Below are positions 11,901 through 20,283 of a DNA stretch of 64,000 bases, piece by piece. The translations under genes were made by a program, and so were the position numbers. Origin of the DNA: Rana temporaria (taxonomy: Eukaryota > Chordata > Amphibia > Anura > Ranidae). Under the pieces are notes generated by a model. That model had not been told where the DNA came from, did not search any database, and worked only from the letters and a program-made list of their open reading frames with translations. Within the stretch, counting starts at the first letter, position 1, and the number at the start of each line of letters is the position of its first letter. The stretch is taken from assembly GCF_905171775.1 (NCBI RefSeq), contig NC_053497.1, positions 39,221,781-39,285,780 of the forward strand, written 5' to 3'.

Positions 11901-14900
11901 TTAAGGGATCCTAGATCTATAGCAAATTCAATCAGTTATATCAGCATCAGGTGCTTGATAGCTGCTGATCAAGGACTGATTATTTTTTTTATAAATGTGA
12001 GCCTATCAATGGAGTCTGTGGACAGGCTCACTCTTTGATCCATTGCAAACCCGAAGCACTGATTCCTTCCATAACGGAAGGAATCCATCACAGAAGAGTC
12101 AATGGAGGGCACCAGGGAACATCGTATTGGGTTTGGTCCCCAGTAAATGACTTAAAAGCACAGAACACTATTTTTGCTATAAGGCAAAGGAGTCCCGCAC
12201 ATCTGGTGAGTTTGGGTTTTTACACCACTCTAGCTGGTGGAAGTATTGACATTGCACTAATAAGGTCTATATTGCACTTTTAACACTTTATGCACTTTAC
12301 CTTTGTCCCTCTATTTATGAATGCACTTTATCTTTGCACTTTAATAATACAATGTAAATATAATTGGTACATATAAGCATGCACAAAAGCGAGCAATGTA
12401 AATTTACTGTGTTTTTATTTATTCATCAAAGGTTATAGATTTAAAAGTATAATACCAGTATTGCCAAAAGAGCAATCAGTATATAGGAGGGGCAGGTGCA
12501 GTCCATTTGCTATTCAGTTTTAAATTTGCCCTACTAGTGTGATAATATTGGACAGCAGCAGCCCAATTTTATTGATACATAATACCAAGGCGTGAGTTTT
12601 TTTTTTTAACCATATAATCTTCCTATAGCCTAGGCCATCTTTACGTAGAGCAACAATTCTTTTTTTCAGATCCTCAGAGAGTTCTTTGCCATGAGGTGCC
12701 ATGCTGAACTTCCAGTGACCAGTATGAGAGAGTGAGAGTGATAACACCAAATTTAACACACCTGCTGCCCATTCACACCTGAGACCTTGTAACACTAACA
12801 AGTCACTTGACACTGGGGAGGGAAAATGGCTAATTGGGTCCAATTTGGACATTTTCACTTAAGGGTGTACTCATTTTTGTTGCCAGCGGTTCAGACATTA
12901 ATGGCTGTGTGTTGAGTTATTTTGAGGCAACAGCAAATTTACACTGTTATACAAGCTGTAGAATCACTACATTACAGTGTAGCAAAGTGTAATTTCTTCA
13001 ATGTTGTCACATGAAAAGATATAAATATTTAAAAAAATGTGAGGGGTGTACTCACTTTTGTGTGATACTGTATACACATTCAGGGGCCGTGATTGTAGGG
13101 TTTAGGGAAATAGACTGACCTACAACAAGTCATCCCTATTTCCCTTCATACCTGAGCAGATAGATCACCCCTGAGCCAGCTAAGTTGGTTGAAACTGTGA
13201 TATTTGTAATTTGCATGTGTATTTGTGATATACTGCTCAATAAAAGAGTTGGTTATATTTAACTAACTTGATTATATTATTAGTATGTTTGCTTTATGAT
13301 AAAAAAAAGTCTTTCAGTAAAAATACTTTTTGGTTCACTACAGCTTGTGTCCATCTATTATTGGGTCTACAGTAAAATGTATTTACCGGGTGTGCCAGAG
13401 GGGCTGAGACTGTTCATGGAGTCGAGAGGCAGAGCAAAGAACCTAACGTTCTCAAGTGTCTCTTTCAGGGGTGGCCCTACATATGAAATTTTACAATTAT
13501 AATTGTTTTATTATTTTACAGTATTAAGGCTGTATTCATTTTCTGAATTGTTAACAAAAATCAATGTAGAACCAACCCCGGGCACTGGTTGCCTTGACCT
13601 TGCAAGTCCTCTGACACCTCTGTCACTCTGGGTTCTGACATTTTCTTTTTATAAACAAGAACTTAAAGACCCACACACATGTAAAGAAAACCAGATCGAT
13701 TTTTTTACTGGCAGATTAAAGATAATGAGCTCAGCAATAAAGAGTTTGTAACATGCAACAGGTAAAACACAGCCAATAAACTTGGTGGTGAAGCCAATTA
13801 AGAAGTAGGCAATTGGAACACGTCAAACATACCATTTGTAGAATTTAACCCTGTACAGGGTCTATGGCTACAGGCCAAAAGGTATAGAGGAGTGGCAAGG
13901 ATTCCGTCAAAGCACTAACTTTAATCCCCCGCTACCACAGTCCCAGTAATGTGCAACTCTACATACAAACAAAACAAACACTTTGAAGTTCTTTCACCTA
14001 TTCTCTAACAGAGTAGTTGGTTAATATGTAGGCCTTGGTAGGCACTGAATGTTCCTAACTCATGGGTCTGTGAGTGCATGTTGGTCTGTGAGTGCATGTC
14101 GGTCTGCGTGTATTGTCTTGTTGAGTACCTGTGTATTAGTGTCAGGAAGCTAGTTATTAGGTAATTTGGACAGGGTATAATCCCCAATCCTCATTAAATT
14201 AGTAGGTACGATGCCCGGCGGGTGTGGAGAAGTGACTCATGTGTCATCGAGGGTAAATACTGCTGTGCAAATTGTAAGCACATTGTTTCTTTAGAAGCCC
14301 ATGTTCTGAATATGGGGAAGCAACTGTCAGCACTGAGAAGACCCTCCATACTATAGGAGAGCCGGTAACATACCCGGTAGGTGCCGGCAGGGGCCAGCAC
14401 AGAGACGGGTGGAGACAAAGAGGTGCAGGCACAAGAAAATAGTAGATGGGTAGCTGATCCAGGGCTGGATGCATGAATGAGGATGCATGAATCTATCTAT
14501 GGTATTTAGAGAGTGACAGAAGAGGGGGGTGGCGCTCCTGCACCCTTTATGGACGCACCGCCGCTGCTATCCAAGGTTTCACTTACCTCTTTATAAAAAT
14601 AAATCAGATTTGTTTGGTCTTTCATGAATCCATACTGTCTGTTGCTTAAAATATTTTTTCCAGCAAGAACTCATCTGTGTGGTCTTTTCTTAAACTCTCC
14701 AGTATCTTCCCAAATATAGACATTAAACTAACAGGTCTATAGTTAGTCAGTAAAGACTTTGTTCCCTTTTTAAATATAGGCACACATTGGCCCTACACAA
14801 GCTTTCCCAATCAAAGACTACATAAAATGCATGAGCACTGAGGTACCCTCTATGAAGCATGCACCACAAGATATTTAAAGAAAAAAATGTTTATCATAAT

Positions 14901-15368
14901 TCTTTACTTACCATAATTTTTAAATAACAAAGTGAGGATATCAAATTCTCCCCTGTTGCTGAACACATCACTGTGATCCACCAATGCCTCCTTCACCGCA
15001 TCATATCCAACCAGAACAACCACCGGCATGTTGGTCAGGTAGCAGGTATACACAGGTCCATAGGTCTCACTTATCTGTGTGCCAGGATAGGATATGTTGT
15101 GCCCAGAATGAAAGAATATAAAGTGAAAAGACTGCTGTTAATCATTCCTTTCATCACCAGTAATAATGAACATACAAAAAAGTGCTACCTTTACAAAAGC
15201 TTTGGGCATTTCTGAGATACTCAGCTGTATTACATTTCCCAGGAGAGGCAGAGGTGTGGGCCCTGGGGGGAGATTACTGTGCTTTATCCTTCTCCACCAT
15301 GACACAAGGTAAATTAGTAGAGTGACTCCAGTAGCCAGCAGAAGTGTCGTCCCCACTCCCAGCGCCAT
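2750..15368 (-). CDS. Cytochrome P450 family 2 gene 1, exons 1-5 (3' part outside window)
   Basis: Umbrella entry for five exons read on the minus strand: 15368-15189, 15074-14912, 10213-10064, 5090-4930 and 2926-2750. Lengths of 180, 163, 150, 161 and 177 bp are the canonical CYP2 exon lengths, every junction is AG/GT, and all reading frames are open. The joined exons encode the membrane anchor, proline-rich hinge, C-helix WxxxR and the middle of the fold. CYP2 enzymes are haem monooxygenases of the endoplasmic reticulum that take electrons from NADPH-P450 reductase and oxidise lipophilic substrates; the substrate cannot be told from sequence. Exons 6-9, including the haem cysteine, are not in the window. 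Introns are bulked out by MITEs, Tc1 and other repeats. The subfamily was not assigned. Confidence 0.93.
3395..4640. repeat. hAT-derived non-autonomous repeat (GGGTCCCCC/CCATACCAG family), rearranged
   Basis: The stretch contains GTTGTTAAGCAGCGGGCTGG, then pieces such as CCCAAAGCACCTTGTCCCC, GTGGTTGTGGGGGTCTGC and AATCCATACCAG. The same modules recur at 35690-36910 and 39220-39690, and related pieces at 63490-63850. Some modules occur here in both orientations (4150-4300 and 4450-4600). No protein is credibly encoded; the glycine/proline-rich open frames are composition artefacts. Confidence 0.6.
3590..3895. repeat. Foldback (inverted repeat), arms about 130 bp
   Basis: The left arm, about 3595-3755, reads ...AATACACAAATACTG, CACTGTGCTCAGTGATACCA and GATAATAAACAT. 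The right arm, about 3768-3893, repeats it in reverse complement (ATGTTTATTATCACATC, TGGTATCACTGAGCACAGTG, TATTTGTGTATTCATG). The short AT-rich loop contains TAAATAATTTATAAATAT. It would form a long imperfect hairpin. Confidence 0.75.
4930..5090 (-). CDS. CYP2 gene 1, exon 4
   Basis: 161 bp, the standard CYP2 exon 4 length. It is bounded by a TTTCACAACAG acceptor and a GTGAAT donor. The peptide includes PFDPTYLLGLAVSNVICSVV, FGKRYDYED and EYIREVFSGI, the E-F helix signature of CYP2 (xxxFDPxxLLxxAVSNVICSxVFGxRFDYxD). Intact. Confidence 0.94.
5330..6040 (+). repeat. CACAAATAGA(A/G)CTTTC repeat (TTAA-type MITE family), fragment
   Basis: It carries CACAAATAGAACTTTCTTTT, GGTGGTATTTAATCAC and a module ATCCTGATGCACTGATGGCC. 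The same modules recur in reverse orientation at 17830-18480 plus 19207-19260, and in direct orientation at 62394-62770. The 5690-5870 part gives an uninterrupted version of the site into which the MITE at 18482-19206 is inserted. Noncoding. Confidence 0.6.
6041..7127. other. Intron 3 repeat-derived DNA, no gene seen
   Basis: Near 6120-6290 TGTGATTGG/TGTAATTGG-type motifs recur several times beside CACGTGACCAACCAC, resembling a degenerate short tandem repeat. A poly-G run lies at about 6714-6726. Open frames around 6236-6695 show no recognisable domain and overlap in several frames, so they are not called. Confidence 0.35.
7128..7672. mobile_element. MITE, CG-rich 'GGGGTAGATTCA' family, copy 1
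   Basis: A noncoding CG-rich element with the modules CCCCCGGCGGAATTCAAAT, TGACGTC...GACGTCATTGG, CCATACTTAACATTGGCTGC, GCGCCGGGCGG and GCCACCTAGCGG. The same modules, in the same or reversed order, occur at 18482-19206 and 60526-61212. The outer ends are eroded here (TTTGTGAATCTGG at the right). It lies in intron 3 of CYP2 gene 1. Confidence 0.7.
7673..8289. other. Repeat-like intron sequence
   Basis: It contains CCCTGAGGAAGGAGATAAAA followed by GAAACGTGTTGG, a motif typical of a dispersed vertebrate repeat, and a ...TTAATAAAAGACAACC stretch. No gene was recognised. Confidence 0.3.
8290..8735 (+). repeat. Minisatellite with a unit of about 33-35 bp, higher-order organised
   Basis: Degenerate tandem units of the form GCACTGAAATATACAGCGTT followed by AAACTTGCAGTAA repeat about 12 times. 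Neighbouring units fall into at least two variant types (CACTGAACTGTACAGTGTTA versus CACTAAAATATACTGCGTTA). These recur together as a larger block of about 110 bp. Confidence 0.75.
8750..9004. mobile_element. hAT-like non-autonomous element, right end
   Basis: It ends GAACCATTCGCCCATCCCTA, the reverse complement of a hAT-type terminus TAGGGATGGGCGAA. Comparable CTCATCCCTA ends occur at 39684 and 44291. The left boundary was not identified. Confidence 0.5.
9026..9411. mobile_element. MITE with CATAGCTCCCAACTGTCCCT end
   Basis: The left end is AGCATAGCTCCCAACTGTCC and the right end AAAAAGTTGGGAGGTATAG, forming imperfect terminal inverted repeats (CTCCCAACT / AGTTGGGAG). The interior repeats GTCCCTC. 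Noncoding and about 385 bp. Confidence 0.6.
9412..10063. other. Intron 3 sequence of CYP2 gene 1, no feature recognised
   Basis: No known domain or repeat signature was seen. Short open frames on both strands overlap one another and carry no recognisable motif. Confidence 0.4.
10064..10213 (-). CDS. CYP2 gene 1, exon 3
   Basis: 150 bp, the standard CYP2 exon 3 length, with a TTGTTCTAG acceptor and a GTAGGT donor. The peptide starts IVMVNGERWKTMRRFALMTL and goes on to NFGMGKRSIEERIQEE. WKTMR is the C-helix WxxxR that contacts the haem propionate, and RNFGMGK(R/K)SIEERIQEEA is one of the most conserved CYP2 stretches. Intact. Confidence 0.96.
10468..10708. mobile_element. MITE with TTTACTAAA termini
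   Basis: It starts GGGGTTGATTTACTAAAGAC and ends CCTTTAGTAAACCCC, with a further internal inverted repeat (CTTTGCATCTTGCAAAGTGC against GCACTTGCAAAGTGCAT). About 241 bp, noncoding, in intron 2. Confidence 0.75.
10814..11836. repeat. Direct repeat pair bracketing a foldback region
   Basis: GGGCCCTGCTGTTAAATATT...TTGGGTGTTGGTGGTGCC occurs at about 10826-10913 and again at 11755-11826. Between them, 11340-11640 holds three copies of TCCATCATCACTGACTGCAG. Copies 1 (about 11396) and 3 (about 11563) are direct and the middle one (about 11470-11505) is inverted, giving a foldback. Noncoding. Confidence 0.55.
11989..12052 (-). pseudogene. hAT transposase C-terminal remnant
   Basis: The minus strand reads QRVSLSTDSIDRLTFIK, preceded by a degenerate FGFAMD. 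This aligns with the C-terminal dimerisation end of the hAT transposase at 30980-31771 (KRTRLSTDSVDRLTFIK) but comes from a different, older family. Only this short stretch is recognisable. Confidence 0.6.
12530..13070 (-). mobile_element. Tc1-like element, 5' fragment with IR/DR terminus
   Basis: The right end reads GTGTACTCACTTTTGTGTGA TACTG and is followed by TA. A second internal copy of the motif (GTGTACTCATTTTTGTTGCC) lies at 12866-12885. Two direct repeats within one terminal inverted repeat are the IR/DR arrangement of some Tc1 families. The left half of the element is missing or decayed. Confidence 0.75.
12590..12702 (-). pseudogene. Tc1 transposase N-terminus, truncated
   Basis: From the ATG at 12702 the minus strand encodes MAPHGKELSEDLKKRIVALR followed by KDGLGYRKI. 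This is the first helix-turn-helix (paired-like) of Tc1 transposases, which binds the terminal repeats. The frame then decays into poly-lysine and unrelated sequence. The rest of the transposase, including the DDE residues, is absent. Confidence 0.75.
13071..13880. other. Intron 2 sequence of CYP2 gene 1, no gene seen
   Basis: AT-rich sequence including TCAATAAAAGAG. Two overlapping open frames (13296-13751) lack recognisable domains and are not called. Confidence 0.35.
13960..14420 (+). pseudogene. LINE ORF1-like fragment, copy 1
   Basis: The segment AATTAGTAGGTACGATGCCC, GAGGGTAAATACTGCTGTGC and AGGTGCCGGCAGGGGCCAGC aligns over about 300 bp with 16020-16280. There the same reading frame is open and encodes a cysteine-containing peptide. 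This copy has lost about 25 bp and the frame. It is preceded by three CTGTGAGTGCATG-type units, a shorter version of the array at 15690-15930. The LINE assignment is tentative. Confidence 0.4.
14421..14911. other. Intron 2 of CYP2 gene 1, no feature recognised
   Basis: Nothing with a recognisable domain or terminal-repeat signature was seen between the LINE-like fragment and exon 2. Confidence 0.4.
14912..15074 (-). CDS. CYP2 gene 1, exon 2
   Basis: 163 bp, the standard CYP2 exon 2 length. The acceptor is CTGGCACACAG and the donor GTAAGT. The peptide begins ISETYGPVYTCYLTNMPVVV, then GYDAVKEALVDHSDVFSNRG, matching the beta-1 sheet and B-helix (YGPVYTxxLxxxxxVVLxGYxxVKEALVDxxxxFxxRG). The frame is open throughout; no ATG-started frame covers it, so it is easily missed. 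Confidence 0.94.
15189..15368 (-). CDS. CYP2 gene 1, exon 1 (start codon)
   Basis: 180 bp from the ATG at 15368 to a GTAGCA donor. It encodes a hydrophobic N-terminal signal anchor (LLLATGVTLLIYLVSWW), the basic stop-transfer RRIKH, and the hinge LPPGPTPLPLLGNVIQL that is diagnostic of microsomal CYP2. The intron to exon 2 is only 114 bp. This ATG precedes the anchor directly, as in the family. Confidence 0.95.
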
Positions 15369-15684
15369 GCTTATGGTAACTAGTGCAAGTGTCTGAGTCC
15401 TGTCCTGTCCTGCCTGTTTGTATTATGAGCTTTGGACTCCGGAACTCTTTCTCATAAAAAATGGGTATGACATAAAACAAGGGAGTGTGCAAGGGATTGG
15501 TGCTGTTCACAATTTATTTATGGCCTGGAGCCAAAGGGGCCTCACTAGGGAAGTTGTGTGCATGTAAAGATTACACAGAAACAGTTATACCTAATTTTAA
15601 AGATTGTCTTGATTATACAACACTGACTGTCAGATACATGGGGCATGTATTTGGGATCCTGCTGTCACTAGTCATATAACTGAT
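15369..15684. promoter_or_regulatory. Presumed 5' flank of CYP2 gene 1
   Basis: The first 316 bp upstream of the CYP2 start. No clear TATA box or other motif could be picked out. Beyond it lies repeat-derived DNA (minisatellite and LINE-like copy 2), so any proximal promoter must be short or repeat-derived (inference). Confidence 0.3.
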
Positions 15685-15935
15685 ATTAACTAATGGACTG
15701 TGAGTACACGAGTGCTGTGAGTGCACATGGACTATGAGTGCATGAGGACTGTGAGAGCAAGTGGACTGTGAGTACACAAGTGCTGTGAGTGCACATGGAC
15801 TGTGAGTGCACGTGTGCTGTGAGTACACGAGTGCTGTGAGTGCACGTGGACTGTGAGTGCACGTGTGCTGTGAGTACACGAGTGCTGTGAGTGCACATGG
15901 ACTGTGAATGCACGTGTGCTGTGAGTACCTGTGTA
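15685..15935 (+). repeat. Minisatellite of CTGTGAGTGCAC-type units
   Basis: About 14 units of 16-18 bp with alternating variants, for example CTGTGAGTACACGAGTG, CTGTGAGTGCACATGGA and CTGTGAGTGCACGTGTG. They are grouped in a higher-order block of about 52 bp. The long open frames on the minus strand (Thr/His/Ser-rich) are products of the repeat. Confidence 0.8.
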
Positions 15936-15954
15936 TTGTCTTGTTGAGAACCTG

Positions 15955-16480
15955 TGTATTGTATTGTTGAGTATTAATGTCAGGAAGCTACAGTAGTTGT
16001 TAGTTATTTGGACAGGGTATAACCCCCAATCCCCATCAAATTAGTAGGTGCGATGCCCGGCAGGTGTGGAGAGGAGACTCGGTGTACATCTTGCGGCATT
16101 TATGCATTCCTTGATCATTCGATCGAGGGCGAATACTGCTGTGCAAAATGTAAGCACATTATTTCCCTGGAAGCCCAGGTTCTGAATCTAGGGAAGCAAC
16201 TGTCAACATTGAAAAGACTCTCTATACCAAAGGAGAGTTGAGATCGCACCAGGCAGGTGCCGGCAGGGGCAAGCACAGAGGCAGGGGGAGATGAGAGGCA
16301 GGCACCAAAGCAGAGTAGATTGGTGACAGTCAAGAAGGGTAGAGGGGAAAGTGCCAGGGTGACTGGTCCTGGGCTTAAACATTCCAATAAGTACACCCTG
16401 TTGAGTGACATTGGTGAAACCAGTCAGGGACCAGCACTGCTGGAGCTGAGTAATAGTGATGTGATTAGTGATACATCACA
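15955..16480 (+). pseudogene. LINE ORF1-like fragment, copy 2
   Basis: An open frame at 16053-16241 encodes MPGRCGEETRCTSCGIYAFL and later YCCAKCKHIISLEAQVLNLG, a CxxC...CxxC zinc-binding-like module running into a short coiled coil. A second frame from 16257 continues with KQSRLVTVKKG and KHSNKYTLLSD. The pattern resembles ORF1 proteins of amphibian non-LTR retrotransposons. Frame changes and the absence of a reverse transcriptase mark it as a relic. The family call is tentative. Confidence 0.4.
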
Positions 16481-17099
16481 TGTGTGGTGCGATTGCCATC
16501 TACAAATGCATGCAGGACCTGCTTGTACGTTAGCCTTTGCACGTGGGCACAGGGGTACTTACATTTTTTATTTATTTTTTGTATTATTTATTTAATTTAA
16601 ATGTATTTTTTTTTACACTGTACCTTTAAATTTTAATCAACTTTATTGCTATCACAAGGGATGAACAACATCCATTGTAATAGCATGGGCCATGACAGGT
16701 CCTTTATGGAGAGATCTGGGGTCTATTAAACCCCAGATCTCTCTTCTGGCCTTCAAAACACCTGATGAAACAGAACAGTTTGAGAATGGTTTGATCAGAT
16801 GCTTTAAAACCAGTAACAGTTTGTAAACAAACAAACTGAAACGTGACAAAATCCTCTTCGCTCCTGGCTTCTGACATCACAGAGGGGAGGAACAATGGAA
16901 GTTTCTCTAAACTTTGTGTACAGTGTCGTATGCAGCTGGTCACATTAGAACCAGCTCCCTGGTGGAATGGGAGTGTCGGTAAAGGTGGCAACAGAAGTGG
17001 GGAGACCACCTGGCCTGTATAGCCACTTAATAACTTTTTCATGAAAGAGAATTGCCAGCTGTAATATAACATACCTGTAGCTGCAGCCATGATCCTGGT
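16481..17099. other. Intergenic DNA, no gene seen
   Basis: It includes an imperfect inverted repeat CCATTGTAATAGCATGGGCC and CCAGATCTC twice. The open frame 16704-17090 (-) overlaps other frames and has no recognisable domain. Confidence 0.3.
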
Positions 17100-17379
17100 A
17101 CAACCACCGGCAAACGTTCCAGAGAGAGGCAGAACGGCGGTTTTCCTATGTAAACAAGGCAGATCGCCATTCTGTGAGAGGGGAAGATGGAGATCCTGTG
17201 TTTCTGCTAAGCAGGAACACAGATCTCTGGCTTCCCCCAGTCAAAGCACCCCCACACAATGAGCAAGCACTCCCAGGGAACACATTTAACCCATTGATCA
17301 CCCCTGATGTTAACCCCCTCCCTGCCAGTGTCATTAGTACAGTGACCGTGCAAATTGTTTAGCACTGATCACTGTATTA

Positions 17380-17560
17380 GGCCTCATACACACGGTCGGG
17401 AATCTCATCGGGAAAAAAACGTTGAAAATAGAGAGCAGGTTGTCGTCGAGATTCCCGGGCAGTTTTCTCAACGAGAAAACATACACACGACCAGTTTTCT
17501 CGTCAAAAAGCTCTGCCAGCAGTTTTCTTGCCGATAAAAACCGGCCGTGTGTACGATTCT
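17380..17560. mobile_element. Harbinger-type MITE nested in the TTAA element
   Basis: It starts GGCCTCATACACACGGTCGG and ends CCGGCCGTGTGTACGATTCT, with internal CAGTTTTCTCGTC-type palindromic motifs. It is flanked by TTA (17377-17379 and 17561-17563), the Harbinger target duplication. Removing one TTA copy with the MITE restores CACTGTATTAGTGTCACTGG. Confidence 0.8.
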
Positions 17561-17595
17561 TTAGTGTCACTGGTCTCCAAAAAAAGTGTCACTTA

Positions 17596-17828
17596 GGCCC
17601 CTTTCACACTGCAGCAACTTGAAAGTCACTTGATTTTGACACAATTTCAGGGGATGCCTGTGTAAACTTGAGGTCTAGGGACCAAAGTGGTACAGGGACT
17701 ACTTTGGAGTCGGTGCGACTTGAAGTTGCACAGATATGAATGGTTATCATTGGGAATCATGGGGTAAGACTTGTCATACAACTCTGATGTCCAAAGTCGC
17801 AGAAAAGTCGCACAAGTGTGAAAGGGGC
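17596..17828. mobile_element. Second MITE (GGCCCCTTTCACAC termini), nested
   Basis: The terminal inverted repeats GGCCCCTTTCACAC / GTGTGAAAGGGGC bound a 233-bp noncoding element. It is preceded by TTA and followed by TTC. The left terminus also occurs as a truncated copy at about 44936. Confidence 0.75.
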
Positions 17829-18481
17829 TTCAGTGTCCGATTTGTCTGCCACAATGTCTCAGACCTACTATAAGTCGCTGATCGCCGCCATTACTAGTAA
17901 AAAGAACAAAAATTCCATACAAATATCCCAGAGTTTGTAGATGCTAAGACTTTTGTGCAAACCAATCAATATACGCTTATTGGGATTTTTTACCACAAAT
18001 ATGTAGCAGAATACATATTGGCCTAAATCGATGAAGAGATTCGATTTTATTATTTGTTTTATAGCAGAAAGTAAAAATTTTTTTTTTTTTTTCTAAATTG
18101 TCTTTTTTTGTTTATAGCGCAAAAAATAAGGAGATCAAATATTCCCAAAACAAAGCTCTATTTGTGGGAAAAAAAGCAATCAATTGTATTTGGCTACAGC
18201 GTCTCACGATCACACAGTTGTCAGTTAAAGTGCCATAAACCTTCTGGAGATAAAGTGGTTAAAAAATCACCAATCACAAAGTCAGTATCCCAGATCACCG
18301 CCACACTAGTTATATGATAACGCTGGACTGGAATGATGATAGTGAATAAATAAAGACAATGAAGAAATCTATTTATTTTCCAAAATATTATGACAAAAAA
18401 CTTGCCATGCCTCTTACTAAATGCCTTTGAACGGTCTAATTTACAAAAAAAAAGTCATCTAGGGGAAAATGTGTACTGTTC

Positions 18482-19206
18482 GGGGGGGAGATTCACAAAG
18501 AGATACAATGGCGCATCTCCTGATACGCCGTCGTATCTCTGAGATCCGACAGTCGGATCTATGCGACTGATTCATAAGAATCAGGTTACGCATAGATCTC
18601 CCTTAGATCCGACAGGTGTAAGTGACTTACACTGTCGGATCTAAGGCTGCAATCTCCCGCCGGCCTCTAGGTGGCGCTTCGGTTTTTTTACGCGACGAAT
18701 ATGCAAATTCCGATTTCCGCCGATTCAGAAACGAACGCCAGCCCGTCGCTTTTTTTTCCGTCGTTTGCGTTCGGCTTTTTCCGGCGTATACTTACCCCTG
18801 CTATATGTGGCGTATCCAATGTTAAGTATGGCCGTCGTTCCCGTGCCGAGTTTTGAATTTTTACGTTGTTTGCGTAAGTCGGTCGCAAATACGGATGGCC
18901 GCAATTTACGTTCACGCCAAAAACAATGACGTCCTAACGACGTCATTTGGAGCATGCGCACTAGGATATTTCACCAGCGGCGCATGCGCAGTTAAATTGG
19001 CACGGGGACGCGCCTGATTTAAATTGTACACTCCCCCTAGCCGCGGAATTTGAATTCCGCCGGGGGAGTTACGATCCGCCGGCGCAAGTTTGGAGGTAAG
19101 TGCTTTCTGAATACTGCACTAGCCTCGCAAAATTGCACCGGCGGATCGTAAATCAGATAGATTACGCGGATCGAAAGATCCGCTAATCTATGTGAATCTA
19201 CCCCCG
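18482..19206. mobile_element. MITE, CG-rich 'GGGGTAGATTCA' family, copy 2
   Basis: The left end is GGGGGGGAGATTCACAAAGA and the right end TGTGAATCTACCCCCG. It shares the modules TGACGTC...ACGACGTCA, TCTAGGTGGCGCTTCGG and GGAATTTGAATTCCGCCGGG with 7128-7672 and 60526-61212. It interrupts an older repeat whose uninterrupted paralogue is at about 5690-5870 on the opposite strand. Confidence 0.8.
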
Positions 19207-19261
19207 GGTGTTTTCAGGCCTCAAGAAATGAGATAGGCCATCAGCACATCAGGATTAGAGT

Positions 19262-19440
19262 AGGGCCGAAAACCCCCCAGTTCGGTTCGCACCAGAACTC
19301 CCAAACACGGAAAAAGTTCAAACCCAAACCACAATCCATATTAAAGGCTATGGGACACGAACTTAAAAAAATCTAAAATCCCCATTTTAAAGGCTTATAT
19401 GCACGTTATTGGACATTATATATATAATATTTGGGGGTTC
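19262..19440 (-). mobile_element. hAT-N type repeat end
   Basis: On the minus strand it reads GTTCTGGTGCGAACCGAACT then GGGGGGTTTTCGGCCCTA. This matches the ends at about 36870-36905, 39640-39685 and 44250-44291. Confidence 0.55.
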
Positions 19441-19469
19441 TAAGTAATTTTCTAGATAAAAAATACTGA

Positions 19470-19768
19470 CGCCTCGTACACATGACTGATTTTCTTGCCA
19501 GGAAAACTGCCAGGAGAGCTTTTGGCCGGGAAAACCAGCCGTGTGTATGCTTCCTCGCAGTTTTCCCGACAGGAAAACTGCGGGAATCCTTGTGGGAAAA
19601 TAGAGAACCTGCTCCCTATTTTCGCATCGGGATTCCCGGCGGTTTTAAACCCGGCAGTTTTCCTATGGAGAAACACTGCGAGGGAGCACTGCGGAGCACT
19701 GCGGATTCCCGGCCAAAGCTCTCCCTGCAGCTTTCCCAACGGGAAACCCGGCCGCGTGTACACGGGGA
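19470..19768. mobile_element. Harbinger-type MITE (CCTCGTACACATGAC termini)
   Basis: It begins GCCTCGTACACATGACTGAT and ends CCGGCCGCGTGTACACGGGG, with repeated CAGTTTTCC / GGAAAACTG palindromes inside. Several long open frames run through it in both directions, but they reflect the GC-rich palindromic composition. Confidence 0.6.
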
Positions 19769-20265
19769 AACAAAATATAGTCTTTGGCCATCTCCTATAG
19801 CAAGTTTGCAGTCTTTGACCATCACCTATAGTGTGTTCATAGTTGTTGGTCATCTCCTATAGTAGTGTAGCACGCTGGTGTTTAGGCAGGGTTGCTAGCA
19901 AATTTAGTTTGCCAGGTGGTAATTGCCCCATTGCCCCCCCCCCCCCTCTGGATCCGCCCCTGAGCTAAACTAATGCTAAAAATGTCTCAAACTACATATT
20001 TTGCTTTTTTGTATCCTTGTTTCTGCCCTTCCTTAAATTTCATCTGCTTGTTTTGTATTATAGGAACTGAATGTTCACGTAATCACCCCAAAAAATCTGT
20101 TAAATTGGTTGTAAACCTCAGACATGAAATATCAAAAAGCATATCCCTCTATGGTGTGTACGTTTGTCAATTAAGAGCATTAAGTGTAATTTTTGTCTGC
20201 TGTTTCCTTCTTCTGCTATCAGCACCTGAATTTTCTGTGCACTCGGCGGGATATTCAATAGGTTG

Positions 20266-20273
20266 TTAAGGAG
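20266..20273. repeat. Left target-site duplication of the 15.4-kb hAT element
   Basis: TTAAGGAG, identical to 35690-35697. Eight base pairs is the hAT-specific duplication length. Confidence 0.85.
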
Positions 20274-20283
20274 TAGTGTTGAG

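Larger units (their letters stand above)
17100..18267 (-). mobile_element. TTAA-type non-autonomous element with two nested MITEs
   Basis: On the minus strand it begins TTAACCACTTTATC at 18267 and contains CCCACAAATAGAGCTTTG. It ends in the GATCAATGGGTTAAATGTG region. The same 5' end is at 62394 (TTAACCACTTCAG). TTAA at the terminus suggests a piggyBac-like or Kolobok-like MITE; the superfamily is not certain. The copy is split by insertions at 17380-17560 and 17596-17828. Confidence 0.6.

Noticed and set aside
15613..15913. Thr/His/Ser-rich minus-strand open frames
   Set aside because: Direct translation of the CTGTGAGTGCAC minisatellite.
16704..17090. 128-codon minus-strand open frame
   Set aside because: No recognisable domain, no supporting splice context, and overlapping frames of similar length.
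19452..19862. Long open frames on both strands
   Set aside because: Harbinger-type MITE sequence with GGAAAACTG palindromes; no domain.
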